A DNA stretch of 64,000 nt from Micropterix aruncella. Its lineage: Eukaryota; Arthropoda; Insecta; Lepidoptera; Micropterigidae. Of the stretch, positions 1 to 12,100 are shown piece by piece. Within the stretch, counting starts at the first letter, position 1. Each line of letters opens with the position of its first letter. A program made the position numbers and the translations under genes. Under the pieces are notes generated by a model. That model was not told where the DNA came from. It was given only the letters and a program-made list of their open reading frames with translations, and searched no databases. The stretch is from the NCBI GenBank assembly GCA_944548615.1, contig OX155961.1, positions 22,338,773 to 22,402,772 on the forward strand. The letters are read 5' to 3'.

Positions 1-434
1 TTAAGCTCATTTGTTAGATCAATTGACTATCTGTATTGTAATATGAGAACATTGACCTTGTCTTGTTATTAGATATGCTATTGTTGTTCTAACCATGTTT
101 TACTCTATAACTTTACCTTTGTGGATTCTTTTATCTACATACAATATTAGAACTAGCGACTATTGAAGTGATGAATATATAGTTAGTACAAGAGTTTGCT
201 GTATTTATAATGTAGGATAATTTAAAAAATATGAGACCGCTTTGCATAGGATCATTTTGTGAACAAGCAGCGAAAATCAGTTGAGTAATCAAAATTACAA
301 AAATGCATTTTTAAATTCAATACCTATACAGTAAATCCGCTTACGGACCATTTTTACGATCCCTAAAGGTTACAGGGGGAATTTTGTTATTGATTTTGTA
401 ATTTTAGTGAATCTTCACCTATTGATTTTAGATC
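1..434. other. Intron sequence, no feature recognised
   Basis: AT-rich sequence upstream of the first visible Vps34 exon. I see no coding segment or repeat that I can name. It is presumably part of a Vps34 intron, because the 5' exons of that gene must lie further left. Confidence 0.5.
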
Positions 435-737
435 AGCCGAGCTGTACATGAAAAAGATCTCAACCTTACAAAAGGTTGTGTAGTTCTATTTTTTTGTTAT
501 GTTGTTAGGATCTATTCCACTAGTAAAAGACCAAGTTTGTAGTTTCGAAAGAGCTGTCTAAGCTGCGAAATATTTGCACATTTTTGGGTTATTGCTCAAT
601 TTTACCCAAAGTATGCGCCTAACAGTAAGAAATATTTTTTACTCATTTTAAATCGAATAAATTAGATACAATTTAATCCTAAACCGAGCACTGTATATCC
701 AGAAGTTTTTGGAAATTGGCTATGTTTTCCAAAATCT
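435..737 (+). repeat. Left arm of a diverged inverted repeat
   Basis: The reverse complement of this segment matches 3170-3476 over roughly 300 bp with many mismatches and small gaps. Shared blocks include AAACTTCTGGA, CGGTTTAG, GCGCATACTTT, CAAACTTGGTCT and AGATCCTAAC. The two arms enclose the REL-endonuclease retroelement, so the retroelement appears to have landed in the loop of an older foldback element. Confidence 0.75.
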
Positions 738-801
738 TAAAAATTTCACAACAATCAAAAAACAATTTTTTTGGAGATTCGGGTTCCACTCGGTGATATG
801 A

Positions 802-2628
802 ATGACTACCCGCTCTATACCATATTCAATTGGACTATTTCAGGGCTGTTGCCTCTCCCCGACGATTTTTAATATAGTTTTTAATATACTGCTGGAAAGC
901 CTGACCCAGTTTGACAGGAAGTGGGGCTACCGTTTTAAAACGGACGGCCAATACACCTCGTCGTGCCTCGCTTTTGCCGACGACCTAACTTTCATCACCA
1001 GAAGCCCCAAGCAGCTTTCCCTGCTATTACAGAAAGTGGAGCTTTTCTGCGACTGGTCAGGCTGTATAAAAGTGAAGCCCTCCAAATGTTTTTGCCTTGG
1101 ACTCGCCCGCATGGGCACAAAATTTACATCCTATGACCCCAAATTGGTCTATAAGGGCTCTAATATCTCCCTTATAGACCCAAACAATCATTTCAAATTC
1201 CTCGGCAGAAAAATCACCCATCAGGGAAAAGACGTCTCGGGCGATCATGTTATAGAGCATTTCAAAAGTTGCCTGGCGAAAATAGATGCCTTGCTAATTT
1301 CTGGCCCTCGTAAGGCCTGGATCTATGACAATTATCTAACGTCACATTTGTCATGGCCCTTTCTTATTTACGATTTTACCAAAACCCAACTGTCCCGTCT
1401 AGATGCGCTGGTGACAGCTAGTTTAAAATCCTGGCTGTCCTTAGCCAAACCAGCTGACCCCTCGACTCTCTTCAGGTCCAAACAAAATTTTGGGCTAGCG
1501 CTTAAACTGCCCTCTCTGCTCTACGCCAACTCCAGAATAACCAAAAATTCGATTCTGTGCAATTCCAAAGATCCGGCAATATCGAAGCACGTAATAAGTG
1601 GCCGTAGTGATTCAAATGATCTACAAGCCCGCGTAGACTTCCACAAAAAGTTCCTTACTGGAATCAGCCAGAATGGCACTGGTCTGGGGTATGGCAGTAC
1701 AACCACTAGCGACGTGGACTTGAAGAAGTCTCTTTTGCGGGGAGATTACGACAGCAAGAGTATGGCTCATGCTATTGGCCTTCAATGCCAGAATGATTGG
1801 ACAACAATTGGGGACTTTTGCATTCCGCCTCCAATGCACTGGAAGGTAATGCTCTATGACTGGACGCCAGAGATGCTGAAATTTTATTTGAATGCCTTTC
1901 AGCATACACTTCCAGACCCCAGTAACCTCGCTCGTTGGAGCTTTGCCGAGGATAGTTCTTGTCCCCTCTGTAGCAATACCCCTTGCACAGCTAGACACAT
2001 TCTAGCTGGCTGCAAGGTGGCCTTAGATCAAGGACGGTACACTTACCGCCATGACAAAGTTCTCGCTGTTATTCGCGAGGTAATTAGTCTCTCAGTGGCT
2101 CGTGCCAATAAGGGTTTAACAGTATCCTCCAAACCACCAATACAGTTTGTGCGGGATGGCTCTAAAGGCAAAAAACATTTAACTACAAAACCTTTCTCAA
2201 TAATCGAGAAAGCTACAGATTGGATTCTGGAGGTTGATTCGGTCTCTAAGCAGTATAAATTCCCTGAAAGTCTCGGATGCACAGCCCTCCGTCCAGATAT
2301 AACTCTTTACTCTCTATCTCGGAAGGTGGCTCTTATCGTAGAATTAACTGTTCCATGGGAATCAAATATCCCAAAAGACCACGAGTACAAATTAAATAAA
2401 TACCATGATCTTGCAAATGCCGTAACCCGGAACGGCTTCACTGTTCACCTTCACGCGGTGGAAGTTGGCGCTCGTGGCCTGCCAGCTAAATCTCTATTTC
2501 ACCTCTTTAAAGATCTTGGCCTTTCCAGAAAAATAATCAACTCTTTCTTAGAAAAATTATCTAAAACTGCGATTTGCGCATCTCAAATTCTATGGCTTCG
2601 AAGGGGGAGTGAATGGGTGGCAAGGTAA
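802..2628 (+). CDS. Reverse transcriptase/REL-endonuclease polyprotein, 5'-truncated
   Basis: The 608-residue frame opens at the RT motif IGLFQGCCLSPTIFN, followed by the catalytic FADDL at about residue 58. Further on come a CCHC zinc knuckle ([18 protein letters not shown], near residue 395) and a restriction-like endonuclease block with RPDITLY and [12 protein letters not shown] near residue 510. That order, RT then CCHC then PD-(D/E)XK, is the hallmark of single-ORF R2/R4/NeSL-type elements. The missing N-terminus should hold DNA-binding fingers and the first RT motifs, so the annotated ATG is only the first methionine left after truncation. No stop or frameshift is present. The clade within the REL group is not resolved. 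Confidence 0.85.
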   Translation: MTTRSIPYSIGLFQGCCLSPTIFNIVFNILLESLTQFDRKWGYRFKTDGQYTSSCLAFADDLTFITRSPKQLSLLLQKVELFCDWSGCIKVKPSKCFCLGLARMGTKFTSYDPKLVYKGSNISLIDPNNHFKFLGRKITHQGKDVSGDHVIEHFKSCLAKIDALLISGPRKAWIYDNYLTSHLSWPFLIYDFTKTQLSRLDALVTASLKSWLSLAKPADPSTLFRSKQNFGLALKLPSLLYANSRITKNSILCNSKDPAISKHVISGRSDSNDLQARVDFHKKFLTGISQNGTGLGYGSTTTSDVDLKKSLLRGDYDSKSMAHAIGLQCQNDWTTIGDFCIPPPMHWKVMLYDWTPEMLKFYLNAFQHTLPDPSNLARWSFAEDSSCPLCSNTPCTARHILAGCKVALDQGRYTYRHDKVLAVIREVISLSVARANKGLTVSSKPPIQFVRDGSKGKKHLTTKPFSIIEKATDWILEVDSVSKQYKFPESLGCTALRPDITLYSLSRKVALIVELTVPWESNIPKDHEYKLNKYHDLANAVTRNGFTVHLHAVEVGARGLPAKSLFHLFKDLGLSRKIINSFLEKLSKTAICASQILWLRRGSEWVAR

Positions 2629-3150
2629 ACGCTCACATGTGGCAAGACAGCTGTCCTAAACCTACCACAGCCGGTTCGTAAGTCCGGAATCCACTGCTCA
2701 CCCCCCAGAAGTGTAAAAAAAATAGTATTATGATGGGCCCGACTCCGGTCGGTGAATTCCATGGCAGCTCCGTTTGTATTTATTATTATATGATTGTTAT
2801 TGTAATTGTAAACAAAGTAAGTATACCAGGATAATTAGTATAGGTTAGGTTAGATTAGTAAGTAGGCATATTAATTTAGTGGAAAAGCATATTTATAAGT
2901 GTATATTCAGCTAGTTATGATAGGAGATATAGGTTAGATTAGGTTAGGTTAGGAAGTCAATGCATCTACTTAACGTAGAAAGTTATAATAGTTAATAAAA
3001 GTATAATAGGTAATAGATAATATAAATCAGATATAAACACATTATTGTTAGTTACCCACTGAAAAGGCACTAGCCTTAGTAGGGAACTGTGACATGTAAT
3101 TTGTATCTTTTTTTATGAATAAAGACTACCAAAAAAAAAAAAAAAAAAAA
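2629..3150 (+). other. 3' UTR of the REL element, with TTAGG-like repeats and poly(A)
   Basis: The first ~155 bp are shared with the other REL fragments in the window. The stretch after about 2785 is not found in them and contains TAGGTTAGGTT and AGGTTAGGTTAGG, which match the insect telomeric unit TTAGG, then AATAAA and the A tract. Confidence 0.7.
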
Positions 3151-3169
3151 TCTAATAGGATTACCAAAC

Positions 3170-3476
3170 ATTGCGAATTTCCGAAGAGTCGTATCTCAGA
3201 AACTTCTGGACATATGGTGTTCGGTTTAGGCTTTCATTATAGCAAATTTAAACTACTTAAAATAATATAATAATATTTTTTGCAGGACGCATACTTTACT
3301 AAATATTGAGCAAATATCGAAACAAGTGCAAACATTTTGCTGCTTCATTGGCGCAGCTTAAATAGGCCTTTCGGAGCTGCAAACTTGGTCTCTTTCTATT
3401 GGCACAGATCCTAACAAGTGTAGAAAACTATAACTAGGTGACCTTTTGCAAAGTGTGATGTATACATTGACTGGGC
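3170..3476 (-). repeat. Right arm of the diverged inverted repeat
   Basis: Reverse-complement partner of 435-737 (see that entry). It runs to within 300 bp of the Vps34 exon acceptor at 3768. Confidence 0.75.
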
Positions 3477-3768
3477 TATTTCCCAGGAATTTAAAAAAGT
3501 GGTCTTTAAAAAATGTCTATTCATTGTCTGTGGTCATGACTTACTAGCCTAATTGGACAAAAATTTACTAGGTACGTTTCTTTTAGGTATCTTCTGTTCA
3601 TTTGAAAATTATGGCTTATACAAAATTAAGATTAGCTAACATAACCAAAAGCTTAATTGGTCGGACCTTTTATTTTTTTGGCAAATCAATATTACAGCGA
3701 AAATCCGGGATAATATATAATAAAGGTTACAGCTAACAGAAAACCACATATTTTCTTTTGCTTTCTAG

Positions 3769-4009
3769 GATAACCTGGTGGAGAGTAAGCACCATAGGTT
3801 GGCAAGATCTCTGCGTTCGGGAGTGTCGGATAAGGATGCTAAACCAAACGCAAACGTTCGCGATCTACTCAACGCGATCGTGGCTTATCCGCCCACTAAG
3901 CAGCTCTCCGTAGAAGAGCAGGACCTCGTCTGGAAGTTCCGATTCTACTTGAGTAGTCAGAAGAAGGCGCTCACCAAGTTTCTCAAATGTGTGAACTGGA
4001 AGTTGAACG
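3769..4009 (+). CDS. Vps34 (PIK3C3): Vps34 exon: start of helical domain
   Basis: Acceptor ctttctag, donor gtaagt at 4010. It encodes the conserved block beginning [18 protein letters not shown] and containing [19 protein letters not shown]. The exon ends with one base of a split Gly codon. Confidence 0.97.
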
Positions 4010-6140
4010 GTAAGTGAAAGACATAGAAATACCTTTTCTCAGAGATAACCTAGGGTTACTCTTTGATCCTAAATTGCGATTCGAAGAACACGTCAGCAAA
4101 AAGGTTGGTCGGTGGCTCTATAGGAATACGCAAATACATCAGCGTCAACGTCAGAGCTCTTCTATAAGAATGTCTTGATTTTATCGCTTATTGAATGTGG
4201 CGACTGTGCCTTTATAAGAAGACTGAGCAAAGAATCCAGTGTATGTAAAGCGCTCGTGCGTGTTTTTGCTTTGACAACAGTTCCTTGCCAGGGCTCCTCT
4301 TCCTGAATGTGAGACAGCAGAAGCGACTTCATTCGCCAGCTAATTTCTGAAAGTTGTAGGTTTTCAACAACTGAGTTATTTGTTCGTATTAATTGATTTC
4401 GCTCACGGATCATCTTACCGAAAATGATGATAACCAGAATGGTTTGATGATAAATTCAGGAGGAAAATGGAAACTATGTCGACTAATAAACGACTCAATA
4501 ATTAACACGTTATCGACATGTCAACAGTTTTTTCGAGGTAATTAATCGAAACAATGCACTCGCCATTAAAACCAGAATTGTTATAAAAGATACGACACTA
4601 CCAAGAAAACATACAATGGACAACTTTAGTATTATGCACCTCAATATTCAAGGAGCCAGCAAGAAATCCTTAAAGACAGAAATTTTGTGTCGACAAAATG
4701 AAGTCAATTTATTATGCCTAACAGAACATTGGTTAAATGATTGTAGCTTAAGTACTACTAGTGGCTTACTACTATAGTTGTTTAAGTTCTACTCAAACAA
4801 CTATAAGCTAGTAAGCCATTTCTGCAGGACTGGCCATATTCGGGGCGGCAGCTGTATTATTTCAACCGACAAATTTAAAGCTGCAGAGAGAGCCGACATC
4901 GTTAATCTCTCCCGGGAAAAAAATATCAAGCTTTCATACGTTCAAATTAATAATATTAATTACACAGTAGTCTGCGTCTACAGATTCCAGACAGCGATTT
5001 TGGCATCTTTATGAATCAACTAGGAAAAGTTATGGATCTTCTTTCTTGTGAAAATAACACAATAATTATGGCTGGGGACTTTAATATTGATCTACTGAAG
5101 CCATCGTACTTCGCAAAAACTCTACGTGACTTCTTAAGACCATACAACCTCCACAGTTTAGTTGACTTCCCTACAACAATACAAAATTTAAGCGCCACTT
5201 ATATCCTGTGATATCCCGTGATAAAATTTCAGTACGAAATATATTGATCGATTTCTCAGATCACAACGCACAGCTCTTAGAATCTAAAGTCCATAAAAAA
5301 CCGACTTATGGAGGGCATGTTTGGAAAAGATCATTTACCATTCCTTGCGAAAGCTTCCATGTTGAATATGAGTAAAAGAAGGCAGCTCCATCTTGCGACC
5401 CTTGTACTCAAGGTAGTACGCAATAAACAGCCGCGATATCTTTACAAGATTATGACGTGGTCCCGTAACCGGCATGTCCATTCAACACGGGCACGTGAAC
5501 AACTTGCTATAATACCCAAGCACAAAACTACACATTTCCAGTGCAGCTTTTCGTATTATTCTGCGGTTGTATGGAATCGGTTGGGAATGGCTTTGCGATC
5601 GAAATCAATTGCAGTATTTAAGGACCACTTTAAAAGTTTATTATTAAAGGAAGATATTTAGATGTCATAATTTGATTTTATTTTAAAATAACTATTGCTA
5701 ATTGGATTATTACTATTGTCTTCGTTTATTTATTAATTTGTAACCTGATTATTTAATGTTAAATATTTTGATTTTGATTATTTTTGATTTATTATATGTA
5801 GATTATTAAATTTATGTAATTACGTTATTTTCTTTTAATATCATTTGATGTTAAATATCTTGATTTTGATTATTTCAATTTGTGTATTTATTTGATTATG
5901 ATTATTTGGATTTTTTGTTTTAAGATTTATTTGATTAGGTTATTTTATTTTAAAAATCATATACCTATGTATCAATAATTAATAGGTGTGTCCTGAAAAC
6001 CAGGATAAGAGATATCCTGAGGATACCCCTAATTTGCAGCGTTTGTAGCTTTATTTCATAGTCTTTGTCTATTTATAGTTTTAATTTTTAATCTGTGTGT
6101 TCTTGTTTTTTTTTTTGTATATGTTTTTTATAACAGCTGC

Positions 6141-6171
<31 letters not shown>

Positions 6172-9100
6172 ATAGCTAAATTCTGCAACAAAATTGCCCC
6201 TTTACCTTTACCAACAACCTTTACCTTAACTTGCTCAATCCCAAGGACACTTTCTCAGAATTTTTAAGATTGTTTAACCGTAATCTTGAAGCTTGTTTTC
6301 CAAAAAAAATAACATTGCGCAGACCAACGCAAGAAACGCTCTTGGATCACTCCTGGGCTGAAAACATCACTGACTAAGCTTCAACTTTTACTGGATATCA
6401 GCAATACATCAAAAACATTTATGACCAAGCTGTGGTAGCAGCAAAACGGATTAGTATTAACCCCTGGGTGGCCACGCACGCCGATCGTAGTTTTTTGTAC
6501 TATCCGTATTTATTCAATTATCGGCTCTATTTCTGCCACTGCGGTAAAAGCCTGTCATTGAATCCTGCCGTTGAGTAAGCCACCTTTATATATTAGTATG
6601 CTCGCACACACCTTCTACAAAGATGAGGGCTTTGAAAATTTTGCGTGGAATGACTGGCTTACGAAAGGTTTGTGAGAGTGGCCACCCTTCACTAGACTCC
6701 AATTGATTGAGAGCGAAGGGTGGTTCTCATCGAGAAGTTTTCTCCGTATTGAAAGTCGAAGTCGTTGAAGTTGAAGTGTTTATTCAGAAGGTATTAGTTA
6801 GTTAGTTAGTTTGTCTGGGCTTTTTCCCGCACTTGACCTCTTGATTGGGCCGTTGTGCGTGGCTCATGTTTCTATTTATGTTACTCCAGCCAACCCAGGC
6901 TGTCCCAGAAGGTTAGCAGCCTGTTTGGGTTGCTACAGGCCTCCGGGACAGATGCTGGAGATTGTAGTATTTTTGCCCGTTGCTCTGCCACGCTCCTGCA
7001 TTCCATGAGCACATGCTGTGGCGTTTCTTCTTCCTCCATGCATCCTCTGCATAGAGGGCTGTCTGTCACACCTATGGTAAACAGGTGTTTGTTTAGGGGA
7101 CAGTGGCCTGTCATAGTACCTATGACTTTACGGATTTTGTCCCTTTTTAATCTGGTGAGGTTGCGGGCAAGTTTTTTGGATGCTTCCGGAACCGCGTTCT
7201 TTGTTTGCCTGCATCCTGCGTTCTTTTTCCATTCTGTAAGGTGGGTTTCTTCGGTGTTCCTGCGTAGCCATGTTTTTATTTGGGCCTGGGGAATGGGCAT
7301 CAAGGGTTCCGGTCCATGTAATATTTCCTTTGATCCCCTTTTGGCCAGTTCGTCTGCCGCGTCGTTTCCCAGTGAGTCGCTGTGCCCTTTAATCCATTGC
7401 AGGGTCACTCTATTTGACCCTGCAATGGATTGGAGCGCATTGTGGCATTCCAGTACAGTACAGTACAAGGTACACACATTTACTAAACAAAGCGTTAGGA
7501 GACAAACAACTAACTAACGCAGCACTTAGCACAGAAAACATAGAAACAAACGTACAGATCCTAACTACAACCCTTTTAAGTAGTTATGAACTGGCATGTC
7601 CTGTTGTAAAACCTAAAGACCCAGGAAAAAGCTCATGGTGGGGGCCAGAGCTGGAAAGGCTACGTCGAGGACTCAGGACACTCTTTAACCGAGCAAAAAA
7701 TACCAGAACCAGTGAGGACTGGGATAAATACAAAACGGCACAAAAACACTACAAGAAGCGGATCAGATTCCGGAGAACAGAATCCTGGCAAAACTTCTGC
7801 AGTACCATAAACTCAACGAACCAAGCCGGAAGAATAAAGAAAATCCTAGCTAAAGGTGAGCCCAACCTCCTAGGCTCCCTAAAAAAGGAAGACGGCACTT
7901 ACACAAACACAGATGTAGAAACCAGCTCAGTACTCCTGGAAACACACTTTCCTGGATGTCAAATCACAGAAGATCCTGAGTGGCCAGACGAAAACTACAG
8001 CACACCAACAACCCAAGAATGGGAAGTTGCAAACAAGATAGTAACTGAGGACAAGATAAAATGGGCCCTGAAAAGCTTCAAACCTTTCAAATCCGCAGGG
8101 CTGGATGGCATTTTCCCAGCACTACTACAATGGCAACCAACCCATGCAACAAAATACTTACTACCAATCTATAGGGCCTGCATAGCCTTCAAATACATTC
8201 CAAAGGCATGGAGAGAGGCGAAAGTAGTCTTCTTACCGAAACCGGGAAAGGAGGACTACTCACACGCCAAATCCTTCAGACCTATCAGCCTAACGTCTTT
8301 CTTACTAAAGACGTTAGAAAGACTGATGGACCGTCACCTAAGGGATGGGGCACTAAGAAATAAACAACTACACCCACAACAACACGCCTACACAAAAGGC
8401 AAATCAACAGAGTCGGCACTACACATGGTGGTGCACAAAATAGAATCGGCTCTAACAAATAAGCTGTCAACACTCGCCGCCTTTATAGACATAGAAGGCG
8501 CTTTTGACAAAACCATGCACAACAGCATAAACCACGCCCTACAAGAACTTAAGGTGGAACCAGTCACCATAAAATGGATCACGGAGCTGGTCAGCAAAAG
8601 GGCGGTCCAGATAGTGATGAATACTACCACAAGAGCGAAGGTAGTTAAAGGATGCCCCCAAGGGGGGGTCCTATCACCACTTCTATGGAACATAGTAGTG
8701 GACAGCCTCATAAAAACACTAAATGAAAGGGGCTACACTACTATTGGTTATGCCGACGACCTAGCAATAATGATTAATGGAAACGCAGAAAATATGCTAT
8801 GTAAAGTCATGCGCTCAGCTTTGCAGATAGTAGAAAAATGGTGTGACGAACATAAATTGTCAGTAAATCCGAAAAAGACAGAACTCATCCTCTTCACCAA
8901 GAAGAGGAAGTTGCCAGAACTACAAGCACCAAAACTATTCAACACCAAACTCTCCCTATCTACAGAGGTGAAATATCTGGGAGTCATCCTTGACAGCAAA
9001 TTAAACTGGGCGAGTCATATCGAAGCCAAAACAAAGAGGGCCTGCCTAACTTTTTGGCAGTGTCGGAGACTAGTGGGGAAAAAATGGGGTCTCAACCCAA

Positions 9101-12100
9101 AAATCACACTCTGGCTGTACACATCAGTCATCAGGCCCTCTCTGACTTATGGATCAGTTGTATGGTGGCCCAGAACACAACTGACCACAGTGAAAGCGAG
9201 ACTCCAGAGCCTGCAACGCTTAGCGTGTGTAGCAGCCACTGGATGTATGAGAACCACACCATCGGCCGCACTAGAGTACCTCCTAAACATGAGACCTCTG
9301 GATCTTGTCATCCAAGAGGAGGCTAAGGCAGCCGCTCTAAGACTAAGAGCAAATGGACTGTGGAAACAAAACACAGAAACACCACACTCAAAAATTCTGA
9401 AACGGGTTCTAGAAGAAATACCTCTTCTGGACGCACCCATGGACAGGATAATATGCCATCATGTCTTTGATCGAAGATACAATATCCAACTCATTGCAGA
9501 ACCAGCAGATCACTCTGGTACAAATGAAGTAAGGATATACACAGATGGCTCCAAAACCACTCAAGGTACCGGAGCCGGCGTCTTCTCAAATGATCTAAAC
9601 ATCAAAATATCAACTACCCTAGGCAACCTAAATACGATCTTCCAAGCAGAATGCATTGGCATCACCAGAGCAGCACAAGCAGTTGCAGCCAAAGATGTCG
9701 GAGACCTAAGCTTGAAATTTGTCTCCGACAGTGCCTCCGTGCTACAAGCGCTAGCAAAAAATACTATTCAGAAGGTATGTAGTAGGTTGCCAGTTCGTAA
9801 CGCCTTGATTAATATTTCACCGGTGTGTAGGTAGTGTGGGCGCGAGGTGAAGTCGTGGTTGTGTGTCCGAAGTGTGAAGCGCCGCGATAGATTCGAAGAT
9901 AATGATGGTCGCGTATACTATGCGTGGTTTGTTGACTCGAAGATAATGAAGAGCACGAGTACTTGTAGATGAGCGGTTACTGTCCGCCAGGGAATGATAA
10001 AATATGTGTCGAATGTACTGCTTTTTATATGGTATGTAGTGATGCAATATTTATGAGTGGGGTGAGAAATAAGTGTGTCAATTCGTATCGATCAGAAGAA
10101 ATGACATAAGTCATCGTTTGACTGTGCATAAAATGCCGAATTTAGTTGGAAATCAATTGCAGCTGACTCGTGTATATTCGAGCGTGTTTGCGATTTCGAT
10201 TCTATAGAAATTACTTTTTTGTTGTGGGTATGTTGGACCGAGTCTCCAACAGGTTAAAGAAGAAATAGTAAACTCTAGAAATCAGATACAGGCCATTTGG
10301 AAAATTATCAATAGAGAGTGTGGAAACAAAGGCAATGACCATGACAATATAATCGAAGTAATCCATGACAATATAAGATATTCGGAACCAGAAGAACTAG
10401 CGAACATTTTTAATGAGTTTTATCAATGCTTGTAATACTATAAATAAGGCGCTGCCATCCAGTCAGAAGGCTAATAATATAGTAGCAGTCCCAGTATCTA
10501 TATATCTCTATCCAATTACTGAAACGGTGCTAATTTCCTGTATAAAAGGCCTGAAGTCTAAATCTGCAACTGATATTTGGGAACATTCCATAAAACTTTT
10601 AAAGATGTGTCCACCATAATTACACCCAAATTGCTTCCGATTTTGAATAGCTGCCTAAAACTAGGAGTCTTTCCTTCTAGGATGAAAATACCGAAAGTAC
10701 TTCCTATTCATAAGAAAGGTTCAAAAACAGAACCAAATAATTTTCGCCCAATATCTTTGGTGCCTTGTTTTGCAAAGGATAAAAAGAACATACTATTCAA
10801 TAGCCAGTTTGTATTCAGAAATCATAAATCAACCACCATGGCAATTGGGGAACTAGTAAAGCTCATCTTAAAAGCCTTGGACAACTCTCTAAATCCGCTC
10901 GCAGTATTCTGTGATTTGTCCAAGGCTTTCGATTCTGTCAATCGTGATATCCTTCTACATAAACTGGAGCTGTACGGATTTAGAGGCAGAACTCTCGATT
11001 TACTAAATTCATACCTAAAAGATAGGTCTCAAATTGTGGAGATAAAGAAAATTAAATCACTCCCAAAACCTATTATATGTGGAGTACCTCAAGGTTCTAC
11101 TCTGGGTCCGCTATTATTTATTATTTTTATAATGATGTGGGTAATTCAATGCCCTTAAATTATAATACATTACTATACGCAGATGACACTAGTTTTGTAT
11201 TCCAAGGTACAACTAGCGATGAAGTACGACATAATGCCAACAAATGTCTCTCTGTAGCTAGTAACTGGTTTAAAACGAACCAATTATTATTAAATCCCAC
11301 CAAAACCGTAGCCATGAATTTTGCCTTAAAGAATGTTTAAACAGTTAACAATATCAATATCGGCATGGACTCTAATGAAGTTCAGGTCGTTAAGACTGTC
11401 AAATTTCTGTGTATTACAATAGACCAGAAATTAAACTGGAGTCCACATATAGAGGGCTATCCAAGGAACGGTGTTCTGCTATTTATGCCATATGAAAAAC
11501 CAAATTTCTAGCCGGTGAACAAGCCACAATCAGCATATACTATGCATGCTTTCATTCGAAGATGGCTTAATTCATTCGAGGATGATCTTAACATGGGGTA
11601 ATGCACCAGATAGCCATCATATTTTTATACTGCAAAAGCAAACTTTCAGGACGATATTTGGGTTAAAAAGAGACGATCACTGTGCTCCGATCTTTAAAAA
11701 TAAAAAAATATTGACAAAAATCTTTAAAAATAAATAAATCTGAATTTATATATCAGTGCTTAATTTATGCGAAAGCAAATTTGAAAAACGAGGAAAAGCA
11801 TTCGAGTCTGCATGAACATAACACTCGCAATAAAAATAATGTAGTAATTCCCAAAGTGCGGCTTTCTTTATACCAGAGATCATTTTTATATTTGGGGTTT
11901 TGTACTGGAATGCCACAATGCGCTTCAATCCATTGCAGGGTCAAATAGAGTGACCCTGCAATGGATTAAAGGGCACAGCGACTCACTGGGAAACGACGCG
12001 GCAGACGAACTGGCCAAAAGGGGATCAAAGGAAGTATTATATGGACCGGAACCCTTGATGCCCATTCCCCAGGCCCAAATAAAAACATGGCTACGCAGGA

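Larger units (their letters stand above)
775..3150 (+). mobile_element. 5'-truncated R2/R4/NeSL-type non-LTR retroelement
   Basis: The insertion carries an uninterrupted ORF, a 3' UTR, an AATAAA signal near 3119 and a pure run of about 20 A at 3131-3150. It starts inside the reverse transcriptase domain, so the 5' end is lost. Related fragments lie at 46963-47258 (-), 47524-48905 (+) and 57610-58345 (-). The open frame and intact poly(A) suggest a young insertion. The left boundary is approximate because I cannot identify a clear target duplication. Confidence 0.85.
4556..6170 (+). mobile_element. Internally deleted non-LTR retroelement with (TAAA)n tail
   Basis: The left part (4616-5211) encodes an APE-type endonuclease start, with [18 protein letters not shown] and LLCLTEHWL, and GDFNID in a second frame after a frameshift. 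The segment 5308-5661 encodes a typical ORF2 C-terminus ([29 protein letters not shown]). The whole RT domain between them is missing. An AT-rich 3' region of about 500 bp ends in tandem AAAT units at 6141-6170, the usual tail of this kind of element. Confidence 0.75.
6795..9764 (-). mobile_element. LOA/R1-like retroelement with twin-priming inversion
   Basis: Read on the - strand, the left unit (6795 to about 7457) is the 3' end in sense orientation, ending in the GTTA/TAAC repeat tail. The right unit (about 7460-9764) is the upstream RT region inverted relative to it. The two units are adjacent in the protein: the RT unit stops inside RNase H at LQALAKNT, and the 3' unit resumes RNase H at VLECHNAL. 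A 14-bp target duplication flanks the whole block, so it is one insertion and not two. The junction near 7457 has three AGTAC repeats that look like filler. Confidence 0.92.
6671..10251 (+). mobile_element. Solo LTR (copy 1), split by a nested retroelement
   Basis: The LTR starts TGTGAGAGTGGCCACC and ends GTCTCCAACA. It is flanked by the 4-bp duplication GGTT (6667-6670 and 10252-10255). Without the insertion at 6781-9764 it is about 600 bp, close to copies 2 and 3 (14022-14934 and 44761-45389). The 4-bp duplication and TG...CA ends point to a Gypsy-like LTR element; no internal region is present anywhere in the window. Confidence 0.75.

Noticed and set aside
6855..7517. 220-residue ORF on the + strand
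   Set aside because: Antisense shadow of the RNase H/zinc knuckle frame, as at 11925-12503 and 25062-25520.
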